From the NCBI GenBank assembly GCA_944322965.1, contig CALUQR010000005.1, forward strand, positions 1 through 64,000: a stretch of 64,000 nt of DNA. The letters run 5' to 3'. The notes under the pieces are model-generated. The model had not been told where the DNA came from. It searched no databases and worked only from the letters and a program-made list of their open reading frames with translations. Source of the DNA: Vulcanimicrobiota bacterium (GTDB taxonomy: Bacteria > Vulcanimicrobiota > Xenobia > Xenobiales > Xenobiaceae). Shown in pieces: positions 41,638-50,761 of the stretch; the stretch's first letter is position 1, and each line of letters starts with the position of its first letter. The position numbers and the translations under genes are program-made.

Positions 41638-43569
41638 ATGTCTGAGAATCTGCCCCGTTGGAACCTCTCTAGCCTCTATGCCAGCCTCCAGGACCCGCGT
41701 TTAGAATCCGATTTAGAGGCCGCCCCCCAGCGCACGGCCCAATTTTGCGAGCGTTGGCGCTCTTTAATAGTAGGCGCTCAATATACCCCCGCCCAGTTGG
41801 CCCAGGCGCTCCGGGAGTATGAGGAGCTCAATATCTTCTTGACGCTACCCTCAGTCTACGCCGATCTCCTCTTTGCCGCCGATAGCGGTAACCCTCAGTT
41901 GGGAGCCTTTAGCCAGCGCTGCAACGAACTTTTGAGCCGCCTCTCTAGCCAGCTCCTCTTTATGGAGTTGAGTCTGAGTCAAGTAGAGGACGAGACTTGG
42001 CGCCAGTGGCAAGAGGCGCCCGAGCTCCAGACTTACCTCCACTATCTGGGCGCCTTGCGCCAGGAGCGCCCCTACACCCTGCCCGAGGGTGAGGAGAAGA
42101 TCTTAGAGGAGATGGCGCCTAGCGGTCGGCGGGCCTTTAGGCGCCTCTTTACGGAGACCGTCTCGCGCCTCACTTACCCCATAGAGCTGGAGGAGGGGAC
42201 CAAAGAGCTGACCCAGAGCGAACTCTTAGCCCTCTCCCACCATCCCCAGCGCGAGGTGCGTCGCCAGGCGGCCCAAGTCTTGAGCCAAGTCTTAGAGCGC
42301 CACGCCCACGCCCTCCACTTTACCTTCAATACCCTCCTCTTAGATAAGTTGACTACCGACCGCCTGCGCGGCTTCCCCCGTCCGGAGAGTTCCCGCAACT
42401 TAGCTAACGAATTGCCCGACTCTAGCGTCGATCTGGTAGTAAAGGTGGTGCGCGACCATTACCACTTAGCGGCCCAATATTACCATTTAAAAAAGCGCCT
42501 CTTAGGGGTCTCTAAGCTCTACCATTACGATCGCTACGCCCCCTTAGAGGCGGTCCAAGAGCGGATCCCCTACGCTAAGGCCCAAGCGATCGTCTTAGAG
42601 GCCCTGCGGGAGTTCAGTCCTTCCCTGGGCGAGTTGGCCCAATCCTTCTTTAGCCAAAATTGGATCGACGTTCCCCCCGCTCCCGGTAAGCGCGGCGGCG
42701 CCTTCTGCGCGGGAGTTGCGCCCGGCCATCACCCCTATATCTTGCTCAATTACACTGGCAATCCCCGCGACGTGCAGACCTTAGCCCACGAGCTGGGCCA
42801 CGGCTTACACGACCTCTTGGCCGATAAGCAAAATTATTTCGATTACCATCCCGTCTTGCCCTTGGCGGAGACGGCCTCTACCTTTATGGAGACCTTGGTC
42901 TTTGAAAAGCTCTACCAAGGTTTAGAGAAGCCCAGCGACAAGTTGGCCCTCTTAGCGGCTAAGATCGAAGACTCTCTGGCTACCGTCTTCCGCCAGGTGG
43001 CTATGTATACTTTTGAACAGCGGGTCTACGCCGCTAGAGCCAAAGAGGGCGAGCTCTCTTTGGAGCGGCTCAATGGGCTCTGGCAGACCTCCATCCAGGA
43101 GATGTTTGGCGACTCTTTGGAGCTGGGCCCCGACCACGCTATCACCTGGATCTACGTCCCCCATTTCGTGCAGACCCCCTTCTACGTCTACGCTTACGCC
43201 TTTGGAGACCTCTTAGCTTACGCCCTCTACGCCCGTTGCCAGCGGGAGGGTCAGGCCTTTAAGGAGCGCTACTTAGACTTCTTAGCTAGCGGCGGTAGCG
43301 CTACCCCCAAGCAACTTTTAGAGCGCTTGGGGATTGAATTGGAGAATCCTCAATTTTGGCGGGAGGGCTGCGCTCTCATCGCCCGCAATATCGAGCGGGC
43401 CCGGGAGTTAGCCGACCTCTTAGAGGGCGCGCGCCAGTTGCAGCGTGAGGACCGGGTGGCGGAAGAAATGCGTAGGGAGGCGGCCGATAGCGGTTGGGGC
43501 GAGGGCGACCAAGACGGCTGGGACGGGGAGGGGGAAGATTTTATCGACCCCCAGGAGCGCGGTTTCTAA
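41638..43569 (+). CDS. M3-family oligoendopeptidase (PepF-like)
   Basis: A cytosolic zinc metallopeptidase that cuts oligopeptides. HELGH at 384-388 supplies two ligands and the catalytic Glu, and LAETASTFMETLVFEKL about 25 residues later supplies the third ligand. Family context FCAGVAPGHHPYILLNYTG before the HEXXH and FVQTPFYVYAYAFG after it are characteristic. The 643-aa length fits PepF (about 600) plus an acidic tail (DGWDGEGEDF). AAGGAG lies 8 nt before the ATG at 41638, a strong site. It diverges from the HAMP gene. Two in-frame upstream starts are not needed. Confidence 0.95.
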   Translation: MSENLPRWNLSSLYASLQDPRLESDLEAAPQRTAQFCERWRSLIVGAQYTPAQLAQALREYEELNIFLTLPSVYADLLFAADSGNPQLGAFSQRCNELLSRLSSQLLFMELSLSQVEDETWRQWQEAPELQTYLHYLGALRQERPYTLPEGEEKILEEMAPSGRRAFRRLFTETVSRLTYPIELEEGTKELTQSELLALSHHPQREVRRQAAQVLSQVLERHAHALHFTFNTLLLDKLTTDRLRGFPRPESSRNLANELPDSSVDLVVKVVRDHYHLAAQYYHLKKRLLGVSKLYHYDRYAPLEAVQERIPYAKAQAIVLEALREFSPSLGELAQSFFSQNWIDVPPAPGKRGGAFCAGVAPGHHPYILLNYTGNPRDVQTLAHELGHGLHDLLADKQNYFDYHPVLPLAETASTFMETLVFEKLYQGLEKPSDKLALLAAKIEDSLATVFRQVAMYTFEQRVYAARAKEGELSLERLNGLWQTSIQEMFGDSLELGPDHAITWIYVPHFVQTPFYVYAYAFGDLLAYALYARCQREGQAFKERYLDFLASGGSATPKQLLERLGIELENPQFWREGCALIARNIERARELADLLEGARQLQREDRVAEEMRREAADSGWGEGDQDGWDGEGEDFIDPQERGF

Positions 43570-43627
43570 GAGCCAAAATGGGGGCGGGGGCAGGTTAGGA
43601 GCGCTCTCAGTGGGAAAGGAGCTTAAT

Positions 43628-44482
43628 ATGATCTCTATACGGTGGCGCCACTGCGCTAGTTTTATCTTTCTCTGTTCTCTCTTACTGTGGGGTCAAGCTC
43701 TCTGGGCCCAGCAGCTCATTAAGGGTGGGGAGGGGGTAGGGAGTATCCGCCTGGGCTCCTCTCTCGCCCAGGTCCAGCAGATCTTGGGGCGTCCCGACAA
43801 GGCGCTCCCCTCGCCCAACGATCCCCAAGCTAAGTTGCTCCACTTTAAGAGCCAGGGCTTGGCCGTCTTTATGGGCTCTAACGGGCGAGTGATCGGGGTC
43901 ACCGTACTCTCCGGCTCCTGGAAGACCCCGGAGGGGATCGGTTTAGGGAGCGCCGCTACTTCGGTCACCCAAACTTACGGCCAGGGCTTACAGCGCGGCC
44001 AGGGTAATATCAATTACGCTACTAAAGGGTTGGCCTTTAGCCTGCGCCAGGGCAAGGTAACTAGCATCTACGTCTTTAAGCGGGAAGACGATCGCCCCCT
44101 CTTGGGCGACCGCCTGATAATTCCCGGCCAGAGGGTAGGGCAGATTAAGATCGGTATGCCCGCTTCTACCGTCAGTCAAGCCTGGGGCCAGGCCGATAGC
44201 GTCACCCCCATGGGCCAGGGCGGGCGCAGTCTCTACCGTTACCGCGAGGAAGCTTTAGGTTTAATCGTCTCTAATAGCGGCCGCATCGAGGGTTTAGTGA
44301 TGGAGACGGGCGATTTTATCACCCAGCAAGGGGTCAAAGTGGGCTCCTCCCAGGCGGAGGTAGTGCGGGCCTTCGGGCAGGCTCCTATGAGCGGCGGCAG
44401 TCTGATCTATGAGAAGAAGGGTATAGGCTTCCGCTTTACCCAAGGGCGCGTCAGTCAGATTACCGTCTTACCCAAGGTCTAA
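43628..44482 (+). CDS. Secreted protein with four GVG-type repeats
   Basis: A 284-aa exported protein. The ATG at 43628 follows AAAGGAG and gives a signal peptide (about 1-28, cut at WAQ-Q); an in-frame start at 43445 would overlap pepF for 125 nt and lacks a site. The mature part is four related units of about 60-80 residues, each opening with a form of GVGxIRLGxSxxxVxxxxGxxD (GVGSIRLGSSLAQVQQILG; GIGLGSAATSVTQTYG; RVGQIKIGMPASTVSQAWG; GVKVGSSQAEVVRAFG). The same unit recurs in the minus-strand gene at 52635-53126. Role unknown; likely a periplasmic or surface beta-repeat protein. Confidence 0.85.
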   Translation: MISIRWRHCASFIFLCSLLLWGQALWAQQLIKGGEGVGSIRLGSSLAQVQQILGRPDKALPSPNDPQAKLLHFKSQGLAVFMGSNGRVIGVTVLSGSWKTPEGIGLGSAATSVTQTYGQGLQRGQGNINYATKGLAFSLRQGKVTSIYVFKREDDRPLLGDRLIIPGQRVGQIKIGMPASTVSQAWGQADSVTPMGQGGRSLYRYREEALGLIVSNSGRIEGLVMETGDFITQQGVKVGSSQAEVVRAFGQAPMSGGSLIYEKKGIGFRFTQGRVSQITVLPKV

Positions 44483-44573
44483 GCCCCCAAGCGGCTAGCG
44501 GAGCGCCCCCTTAGTCTAGGGAATTTAGATCGGGAGGCGAAGGGTTAGGAAAGGGCCTTAGAGAGGATGCGCA

Positions 44574-45725
44574 GTGGATAATATATCCCGTAGATTCAGA
44601 GAACTGATAGAGCATATCATCTTTGCTAAGCTGTCTCCGTCTACGGTGCGCATCCTTTGGCTAATTATCGTCCTGCTCTTATTCGTCTCTACGGCCGCTA
44701 TCATCTTTGACGTCGGAGGCCAGCCCTACAACTGGTTCCCCATCCCCGTCTTTTTGGCCTGTCTCTTCTTCCGCCAGCGCGGGGCCTACGTGCTCATCCC
44801 CGCCTTAGGGCTCTTACTCTTTGGTCTGTGGATGCGCCAGAGCGATTTAGAGGACCTCGTCTTATGGTCGGCCTTCGAGTTTTTTAAATGGTGTGTGACG
44901 GCGCTCTTTACGATCGTCACCGTGGAGTTAGCTATGCGCTATAGGCGCCACGAGTTGTCTTTGGAGAGAGATATAGAGATGGCCCGCACCTTGCAGCGGG
45001 CGCTCATTCCGCGCAACTGTGAGATCGGACGGACGCGCATTACCGGCCTCATGCGCCAGTGTCGCAGCGTGGGCGGAGATTTTTACTATTTCCGCCCCTT
45101 CCAAGAGAAGTATATCGTCTTCTGCCTGGGCGATATTATGGGCAAGGGCATCCCGGCCTGCATGATCATGTCCATCGTCATGAGCTTCTTCTTTGAGTGG
45201 GGGAAGAAGAGCCCCTCGCCGGCCACCATTATGAGTCTGCTCAACCAACGTCTCTTACAATTGTGGGGCTCGGAGAACGTCTGGTTTACGACCCTCTTTT
45301 ACGGGGTCTTCAATGAAGAGAATGGGGTCTTGACCTACGCCTCTGGCGGTCACGATACGGCCCTCTTACAGCGCAAGGGGGGCGAGATCCAACTCTTACA
45401 GACGGAAGGGCTGCCGGTAGGGGCCTTTGAGGAGAGCACTTGGGTAGAGGTGCCCGTCCAGCTGGAGGGCGGGGACCGAGTGATCCTCTTTACCGACGGC
45501 TTGACGGAGGCCCGCGATCGCAAGGGTAACTTTATAGGTTTCGATAAGGTGATGGATATTATCCGCCTCCACGCCCACTTAGGGGCCCAAGAGCTCATAG
45601 ACCTCTTAGAAAAGACCGTCTTAGAGCACAGCCAAGGGGAGGTCTCCGACGATTTGGCCATCCTCATTATGGAGGTCAAAGAGGGCAGCGTCTGGAGCCC
45701 CAGCAAGAACCTCAAGGCGGAGTAA
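44574..45725 (+). CDS. Membrane-bound RsbU/SpoIIE-type PP2C phosphatase
   Basis: A 383-aa serine phosphatase that probably dephosphorylates an anti-anti-sigma factor and so frees a sigma factor. Three or four N-terminal helices lie at about 20-120. The PP2C domain starts near 125 with the RsbU linker ARTLQRALIPRN; metal-site and catalytic motifs are GGDFYYF, LGDIMGKGIPA, ASGGHDTALL, LFTDGLTEARD and DDLAILIMEV. The start is a GTG behind GAGAGGA. No RsbV/RsbW or sigma factor is beside it. The protein has the same layout as RsbU-type regulators in Actinobacteria and cyanobacteria. Confidence 0.93.
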   Translation: MDNISRRFRELIEHIIFAKLSPSTVRILWLIIVLLLFVSTAAIIFDVGGQPYNWFPIPVFLACLFFRQRGAYVLIPALGLLLFGLWMRQSDLEDLVLWSAFEFFKWCVTALFTIVTVELAMRYRRHELSLERDIEMARTLQRALIPRNCEIGRTRITGLMRQCRSVGGDFYYFRPFQEKYIVFCLGDIMGKGIPACMIMSIVMSFFFEWGKKSPSPATIMSLLNQRLLQLWGSENVWFTTLFYGVFNEENGVLTYASGGHDTALLQRKGGEIQLLQTEGLPVGAFEESTWVEVPVQLEGGDRVILFTDGLTEARDRKGNFIGFDKVMDIIRLHAHLGAQELIDLLEKTVLEHSQGEVSDDLAILIMEVKEGSVWSPSKNLKAE

Positions 45726-45893
45726 GCGCCCCAGAGAGTGCGCCCCTCCTAGCTGAGAGCGGCAGGAAATTTAGGCCTAATATGCAAACTTTGGGGATTA
45801 GTTTAGGTAGTATGTGCTCTATTTACTTACACCAGATCGTGGGCTAACCAGCTGCTGGAGGGCCTGATTATTTTTTTTAAGGAGAGTTTTCCT

Positions 45894-47900
45894 TTGACTG
45901 CTAGCAACTTAAATAGCGAAAAGCTCTGTATCGACGTCATCCGAGGGCTGGCTATGGACGGCCCGCAGGCTGCTAAGTCTGGTCATCCGGGCGCGGCTAT
46001 GGCTCTGGCTCCGGTGGGTTGGACCCTCTTTAGTCAGATCATGAAGCACAATCCCCACGAGCCCCAGTGGTGCGACCGGGACCGCTTCTTGCTCTCTTGC
46101 GGGCACGCTTCCATGTTGCTGTATAGCCTCTTACATCTGTGCGGTTACGGCTTGACGATTGAGGATCTCAAAGCCTTCCGCCAGTGGGGCTCTTTGACCC
46201 CGGGCCACCCGGAGTACGGCCATACGGCGGGGGTAGAGATGACTACCGGCCCTCTGGGTCAGGGTTTAGCTAGCGCGGTCGGTTTCGCTATCGCCGAGCG
46301 CTACTTGGGCGCCTATTTCAATCGCCCCAACTATCCGGTTATGGACCACTACACTTACGTCTTGTGTTCCGACGGCGACTTAATGGAGGGCGTGACCTCC
46401 GAAGCGGCCTCTTTAGCCGCCACTTTGGGCTTAGGGAAGCTGATCGCCATTTATGACGATAACCGCATTACGATTGAGGGCAGCACCGATCTGGCCTTCA
46501 CCGAAGATCGCCTGGCCCGCTATGCGGCTTACGGCTGGCATACCCAGAGCGTGGAGGATGTCAACGACACCCAAGCTCTGCGCCTGGCGGTAGAGGCGGC
46601 CCAAAAGGATCCGCGCCCCTCCATTATTAAGGTCCGCTCCCACATAGCTTACCCCTCTCCCAAGATGCAGGATACGGCCGCTTCCCACGGCACCCCCTTT
46701 GGAGAAGAGGAGATCCGGGTCACTAAGAAGATTATGGGGCTGCCCGAGGATGAGAAGTTCTACGTGCCCCAAGAGGTCTACGCCTTACAGGGCGAGATCT
46801 TAGCTAAGGGCGAGCGCCAGCACGCCGCCTGGCGGGAGATGGTAGCCGCCTACGCCCAGGAATATCCGGAATTGGCCGCCCAGTTCGCCGACTGGATGCA
46901 GGGCCGCTTGCCCGCCAATTGGGATGAGGACTTAATCGAATTCCCCACCGACGCTAAGGGTTTAGCGACCCGCGTAGCCTCCGGGAAGGTCATCAACGCT
47001 CTGGCCCAGCGCCTGCCCAACTTGATGGGCGGCTCGGCCGACTTAGAGCCCTCCACCAAGACCTTTATCAACGGCTCTCCCGCCCAGAGTCCGGAGCATC
47101 CCGAGGGGCGCAACTTGCACTATGGGATTAGAGAGCACGCTATGGGCGCTATTACTAACGGTATCTGGCTCCACGGCGGTCTCAAGGCTTACGACGCTAC
47201 CTTCTTAGTCTTCTCCGACTATATGCGCGGGGCCGTGCGCTTGGGGGCTCTGATGGGCTTAGGTTCTATCCACGTTTGGACCCACGACTCTATCGGCTTA
47301 GGGGAGGACGGTCCCACCCACCAGCCCATCGAGCACTTAGCTTCGCTGCGCATTATCCCCAACTTGACCCTCATCCGTCCTTGCGACGCCAACGAGACGG
47401 CCGAAGCTTGGAAGGCGGCCATCCGCAATAAGTACGGTTCCGTCGGTCTGGCCCTGACCCGCCAGAATGTCCCCACCTTAGATCGCAGGCTCTACGCTCC
47501 GGCCTGCAACTTACAGCGCGGGGCCTACGTCTTAGCGGAGGCTGAAGGCGGTCAACCGCGCTTAATCTTGATGGCTTCCGGTTCGGAGGTCCACCTCTGC
47601 TTAGAGGCTAGAGAGCGCCTGCAGAGCGAGGGTATCCCCACCCGGGTGGTCAGCTTCCCCTCTTGGGAGCTCTTTGAGGCTCAGGACGAAGCTTACCGGG
47701 AGAGCGTCTTCCCCAAAGAGATTAAGGCTAGGATCTCGGTAGAGGCCGCTTGTACCTTCGGTTGGCAGCGCTGGGTAGGTGACGGCGGTATCGCTATCGG
47801 TATCGACCACTTCGGGGCTTCCGCTCCCTACCAGACTCTGTACGAGAAGTTCGGTTTGACGGTCGACAATATCGTGGCTCAGGCCCACAAGTTAGTGTAG
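45894..47900 (+). CDS. tkt: Transketolase
   Basis: A thiamin-diphosphate enzyme moving two-carbon units in the pentose phosphate pathway. The 668-aa protein has GHPGAAMALAPVGWTLF, TGPLGQGLASAVG, SDGDLMEGVTSEA (ThDP/Mg motif), TDLAFTEDRLARYAAYGW, GIREHAMGAITNGIWLHGG (with the catalytic Glu) and THDSIGLGEDGPTHQPIEHLASLR. The start codon is TTG at 45894, eight bases behind AAGGAGAG; no in-frame ATG upstream is possible. tal follows after 28 nt, so the two nonoxidative pentose phosphate enzymes are made together. A T-run at 45871-45878 is inside the leader and may act as an attenuator. Confidence 0.97.
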   Translation: MTASNLNSEKLCIDVIRGLAMDGPQAAKSGHPGAAMALAPVGWTLFSQIMKHNPHEPQWCDRDRFLLSCGHASMLLYSLLHLCGYGLTIEDLKAFRQWGSLTPGHPEYGHTAGVEMTTGPLGQGLASAVGFAIAERYLGAYFNRPNYPVMDHYTYVLCSDGDLMEGVTSEAASLAATLGLGKLIAIYDDNRITIEGSTDLAFTEDRLARYAAYGWHTQSVEDVNDTQALRLAVEAAQKDPRPSIIKVRSHIAYPSPKMQDTAASHGTPFGEEEIRVTKKIMGLPEDEKFYVPQEVYALQGEILAKGERQHAAWREMVAAYAQEYPELAAQFADWMQGRLPANWDEDLIEFPTDAKGLATRVASGKVINALAQRLPNLMGGSADLEPSTKTFINGSPAQSPEHPEGRNLHYGIREHAMGAITNGIWLHGGLKAYDATFLVFSDYMRGAVRLGALMGLGSIHVWTHDSIGLGEDGPTHQPIEHLASLRIIPNLTLIRPCDANETAEAWKAAIRNKYGSVGLALTRQNVPTLDRRLYAPACNLQRGAYVLAEAEGGQPRLILMASGSEVHLCLEARERLQSEGIPTRVVSFPSWELFEAQDEAYRESVFPKEIKARISVEAACTFGWQRWVGDGGIAIGIDHFGASAPYQTLYEKFGLTVDNIVAQAHKLV

Positions 47901-47928
47901 AGCGTCGGCTGAGAGGAGAATTTTTGCG

Positions 47929-49074
47929 ATGAGTACCACTAATAACTTAGTAGCTCTGGCTCAGGCTGGGGTCAGCCCCTGGTTAGATAATCTGAAGAGG
48001 GAGATGCTCTTAGATGGCAGCGGCTCTTTAAAGCATCTCATCGAGCGGGACGGCATCCGCGGCCAGACCTCTAACCCCTCTATCTTCCAGAATGCCATCG
48101 CCAAGAGCTCCATCTACGACCAAGAGATCTTGAGCTTGGCCCGCGGCGGGGTAGAGGCCGAGGATATCGTTTGGGAGTTGATGGTCCAGGACGTCCAGCG
48201 GGCCTGCGACATCTTCCGCCCTCTCTACGAGAGTTCCCAGCGTCAAGATGGTTACGTCAGCTTAGAGCTCAATCCCACCTTAGCTCACGAGACCCAAGCT
48301 AGCTTGAAGCAGGCCGAGGAGTTAGTGGCCCGAGTCGATCGCCCCAACTTGATGATCAAGGTCCCGGCCACCTTAGAGGGTCTGCCCGTAGTGGAGGAGC
48401 TCATCGCTAAGGGCGTCAGCGTCAATGTCACTTTGCTCTTCTCCGTAGAGCGTTACAAGATGGTCATCGACGCTTGGATGCGCGGCTTAGAGCGGCGCTT
48501 AGAGAAGGGCGAGAGCTTAGAGGGTATCGCCTCTGTGGCTAGCTTCTTTATTAGCCGCGTCGATACGGAAGCCGATAAGCGCTTAGATAAGGCTTACGCG
48601 GCCGATCCCAGCTTAATCGAAAAGTATGGCGACTTGCGGGGCAAGTTGGCGGTAGCTAACGCTTGCTTAGCTTACGAGCTCTTCCAGCAAGAGACGGCTA
48701 CCCCCCGTTGGCAGGCTCTGGCCGCTAAGGGGGCTATGGTCCAGCGTCCTCTGTGGGCTAGTACCAGCACTAAGAACCCAGCTTATCCCGATACGCTCTA
48801 CGTCGACGAGTTGATCGGTCCCCACTGCGTCAATACTATGCCCGACGAGACGGTAGCGGCCTTCGCCGACCACGGCAAGGTGGCTGTGACCCTCACCCCT
48901 CAGGCTATCGCTAAAGCCCATCAGGTGGTGGAAGCTTTCGCTAAGAGCGGCCAGGATCTGGTCGACGTCACCGACAACGTCTTGATGCGCGAAGGGGTCG
49001 ACAAGTTCGCCGTAGCCTATCGGAAGTTGGTAGAGGCGGTAGCGGAGAAGCGTCGGCAACTCTTAGCCCAATAA
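47929..49074 (+). CDS. tal: Transaldolase
   Basis: The enzyme transfers dihydroxyacetone between sedoheptulose 7-phosphate and glyceraldehyde 3-phosphate through a lysine Schiff base. RGQTSNPSIFQNAI near residues 44-57, YVSLELNPTLAH, LMIKVPATLEGLPVVEEL (with the active Lys) and VNVTLLFSVERY are all typical; WASTSTKNPAYPD follows. At 381 aa it is the longer Tal type common in Actinobacteria and cyanobacteria (about 370-390) rather than the E. coli TalB type (317). GAGGAGA precedes the ATG. It is the second gene after tkt, and a strong terminator ends the operon. Confidence 0.96.
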   Translation: MSTTNNLVALAQAGVSPWLDNLKREMLLDGSGSLKHLIERDGIRGQTSNPSIFQNAIAKSSIYDQEILSLARGGVEAEDIVWELMVQDVQRACDIFRPLYESSQRQDGYVSLELNPTLAHETQASLKQAEELVARVDRPNLMIKVPATLEGLPVVEELIAKGVSVNVTLLFSVERYKMVIDAWMRGLERRLEKGESLEGIASVASFFISRVDTEADKRLDKAYAADPSLIEKYGDLRGKLAVANACLAYELFQQETATPRWQALAAKGAMVQRPLWASTSTKNPAYPDTLYVDELIGPHCVNTMPDETVAAFADHGKVAVTLTPQAIAKAHQVVEAFAKSGQDLVDVTDNVLMREGVDKFAVAYRKLVEAVAEKRRQLLAQ

Positions 49075-49095
49075 GGGATCTTAAGCTAAGATCCC
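49075..49095 (+). other. 9-bp hairpin after tal
   Basis: GGGATCTTA and TAAGATCCC form a perfect 9-bp stem with loop AGC, starting right after the tal stop. It has no T-run and lies just before the main terminator, so it may stabilise the transcript 3' end. Confidence 0.5.
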
Positions 49096-49114
49096 GCTCT
49101 CAAAAGGGCCAGGG

Positions 49115-49160
49115 AGAGGCTGTTTCCTTCCTAGAGCGAAGGAGACAGCCTCTATTTTTT
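49115..49160 (+). terminator. Intrinsic terminator of tkt-tal
   Basis: AGAGGCTGTTTCCTTC and GAAGGAGACAGCCTCT form a 16-bp stem (one T-G) with a 7-nt loop, followed by ATTTTTT. It is a very clear Rho-independent terminator. Confidence 0.93.
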
Positions 49161-49200
49161 AGGGCCCCCATCTAGTTGGGGGGCCGGGAGGTTGCGGCGC

Positions 49201-50055
49201 ATGGATTTTACTTTCCAACATAAGAATAGCGTGCTCTTCATTCCGGACGGCCTGGAACCGGAGGTGGCCTGGGGTAGAGTGACCCATTTGGGGATCGGGG
49301 CCCATCCCGACGATCTAGAATTTATGGCTTGGAATGCCATTTTAAAGGGCGTCTACAACGATAAGTATTACTTTGGCGGGGTGACTCTGACCGACGGGGG
49401 CGGCAGTTCGCGCATGGGCCTCTACGCCCATATCGACGACGCCCAGATGAAGGCCCTGCGTTTAAAAGAGCAGAAGAAGGCGGCCGTAGTGGGCGAGTAC
49501 TCGGCGCTGGCGGCCTTAGGTTATACGAGCGCTCAGGTGCGGCGCGATATGCGCCCGGAGGTCAAAGAGGACCTCAAGAGGATTATTAAAGCCTCCCGGC
49601 CGGAGGTCATCTTTACCCATAATCTAGCCGACCGCCACCGCACCCATCTGGCGGCCGTCCTCTTAACTATCGAGGCTCTGCGCGAGTTGGGGAAGGAGTA
49701 TTATCCTAAAAAGTTCTACGGGGGCGAGGTTTGGCGCAGCTTAGATTGGTTGCCCAACGAGCGCCGCTGTCTCTTCGATGTCAGCCAGCGCCCCAATCTC
49801 AGTTGCTCCTTTATGGGTCTCTATGACTCCCAGATTAGCGGGGGCAAGAGTTACCATCAGGCCTCCTTCGGGCGCCGGGCGGCCAACGCTACCTACGCCG
49901 ACGCTTACGCTCCCGATAAGGCCAAGTTGTTGGAGTTGGCTATGGATCTTAAGCCCCTCTTAGATAATCCGCAACTGGCGCCCGCCGACTACCTAAGTAA
50001 GTTGATCGATGAGTTTAAGAAGGAGGCCCTAGCCAGTCTGCGAGCTAGCGGCTAG
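49201..50055 (+). CDS. PIG-L family deacetylase
   Basis: A 284-aa zinc-dependent N-deacetylase of the LmbE/PIG-L family, which acts on N-acetylglucosaminyl or similar groups. The metal motif AHPDDLEF is at 34-41 and the second ligand region THNLADRHRTH is about 100 residues later; the Asp of HPDD is the general base. Substrate could be a GlcNAc lipid, a bacillithiol-type intermediate or a sugar; no neighbour decides it. The ATG at 49201 is chosen because GGGAGG ends 9 nt upstream; a TTG three codons earlier is possible. The C-terminal half (YDSQISGGKSYHQASFGR) is less typical. Confidence 0.92.
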   Translation: MDFTFQHKNSVLFIPDGLEPEVAWGRVTHLGIGAHPDDLEFMAWNAILKGVYNDKYYFGGVTLTDGGGSSRMGLYAHIDDAQMKALRLKEQKKAAVVGEYSALAALGYTSAQVRRDMRPEVKEDLKRIIKASRPEVIFTHNLADRHRTHLAAVLLTIEALRELGKEYYPKKFYGGEVWRSLDWLPNERRCLFDVSQRPNLSCSFMGLYDSQISGGKSYHQASFGRRAANATYADAYAPDKAKLLELAMDLKPLLDNPQLAPADYLSKLIDEFKKEALASLRASG

Positions 50056-50124
50056 GGGAAGGGCGAATTAGATTTAGCGCTGGGTCCTCAGTAGTTGAGG
50101 GCCTAGAGAAGGTTTGGGAGAGCG

Positions 50125-50748
50125 ATGCTTAAGCGAATGCGCATAGGGGTGGGGGCTTTAATCTTAGGATTACTCTGCAGCTGGGGGGCGGGGGCCCAAG
50201 GGGTAGAGGAACAATTTCCCATTAATGGGGATGTAGACGTCTACGTCCCCCAAGAGGCGGCCCCCCGCCCTAAAGATCCCGGCTCCCGAGAGCCGGTGAC
50301 GGCCGCGGAGAAGGCTGAAGTCCAGGCCCAATTGAAGGAGCTCTATGAGGCCTACGCCCATAAGGATTTAGACTTAGTCTTAAAGCTCTTAGGGCCCACG
50401 ATCGAGAGCTCGGCCCAAGAGTATGCCAGTCGCCATAAGGATAACCCTAAGGCGGCCGAGGAGATCCGTTACGCTTATAAGGCCTTCCACCGCGACATCT
50501 TTAATCATAAGGATTACCATTTAGAACCCTTTACTTTGGAATTCTGTTCTTATCGCAAGTTGAGCGACGGCGATATTGAGGTCAACTCTCCGGTGCCGGT
50601 CATCAACTCGCATTCGATGGACTTTGTAGAAGATACGGAGGAGAGCACCCACTATATGACCGTCTCTCTGCGTTTGGGGCGCTTCGTCTTCGCCCCTCTG
50701 CCCGCAGGGAAGAAGGGTTGGCATTTAGTGGAGGTCGATCTCTTCTAG
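50125..50748 (+). CDS. Secreted NTF2-like-region protein of unknown function
   Basis: A 207-aa protein with a signal peptide (about 1-24, GAG-A cut). Residues about 65-205 run helix (EKAEVQAQLKELYEAYAHKDLDLVLKLLG) then beta strands ending WHLVEVDLF, the layout of small exported NTF2-like (DUF4440/SnoaL-like) domains; the fold suggestion is weak. GGGAGAG precedes the ATG. It is 14 nt upstream of rlmN, so it may share a transcript. I know no function. Confidence 0.75.
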   Translation: MLKRMRIGVGALILGLLCSWGAGAQGVEEQFPINGDVDVYVPQEAAPRPKDPGSREPVTAAEKAEVQAQLKELYEAYAHKDLDLVLKLLGPTIESSAQEYASRHKDNPKAAEEIRYAYKAFHRDIFNHKDYHLEPFTLEFCSYRKLSDGDIEVNSPVPVINSHSMDFVEDTEESTHYMTVSLRLGRFVFAPLPAGKKGWHLVEVDLF

Positions 50749-50761
50749 ATTAGGTGAAGAT

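Noticed and set aside
43445-43627. Upstream start of the GVG-repeat protein inside pepF
   Set aside because: It would overlap pepF by 125 nt, lack a ribosome site and hide the signal peptide; the ATG at 43628 follows AAAGGAG.
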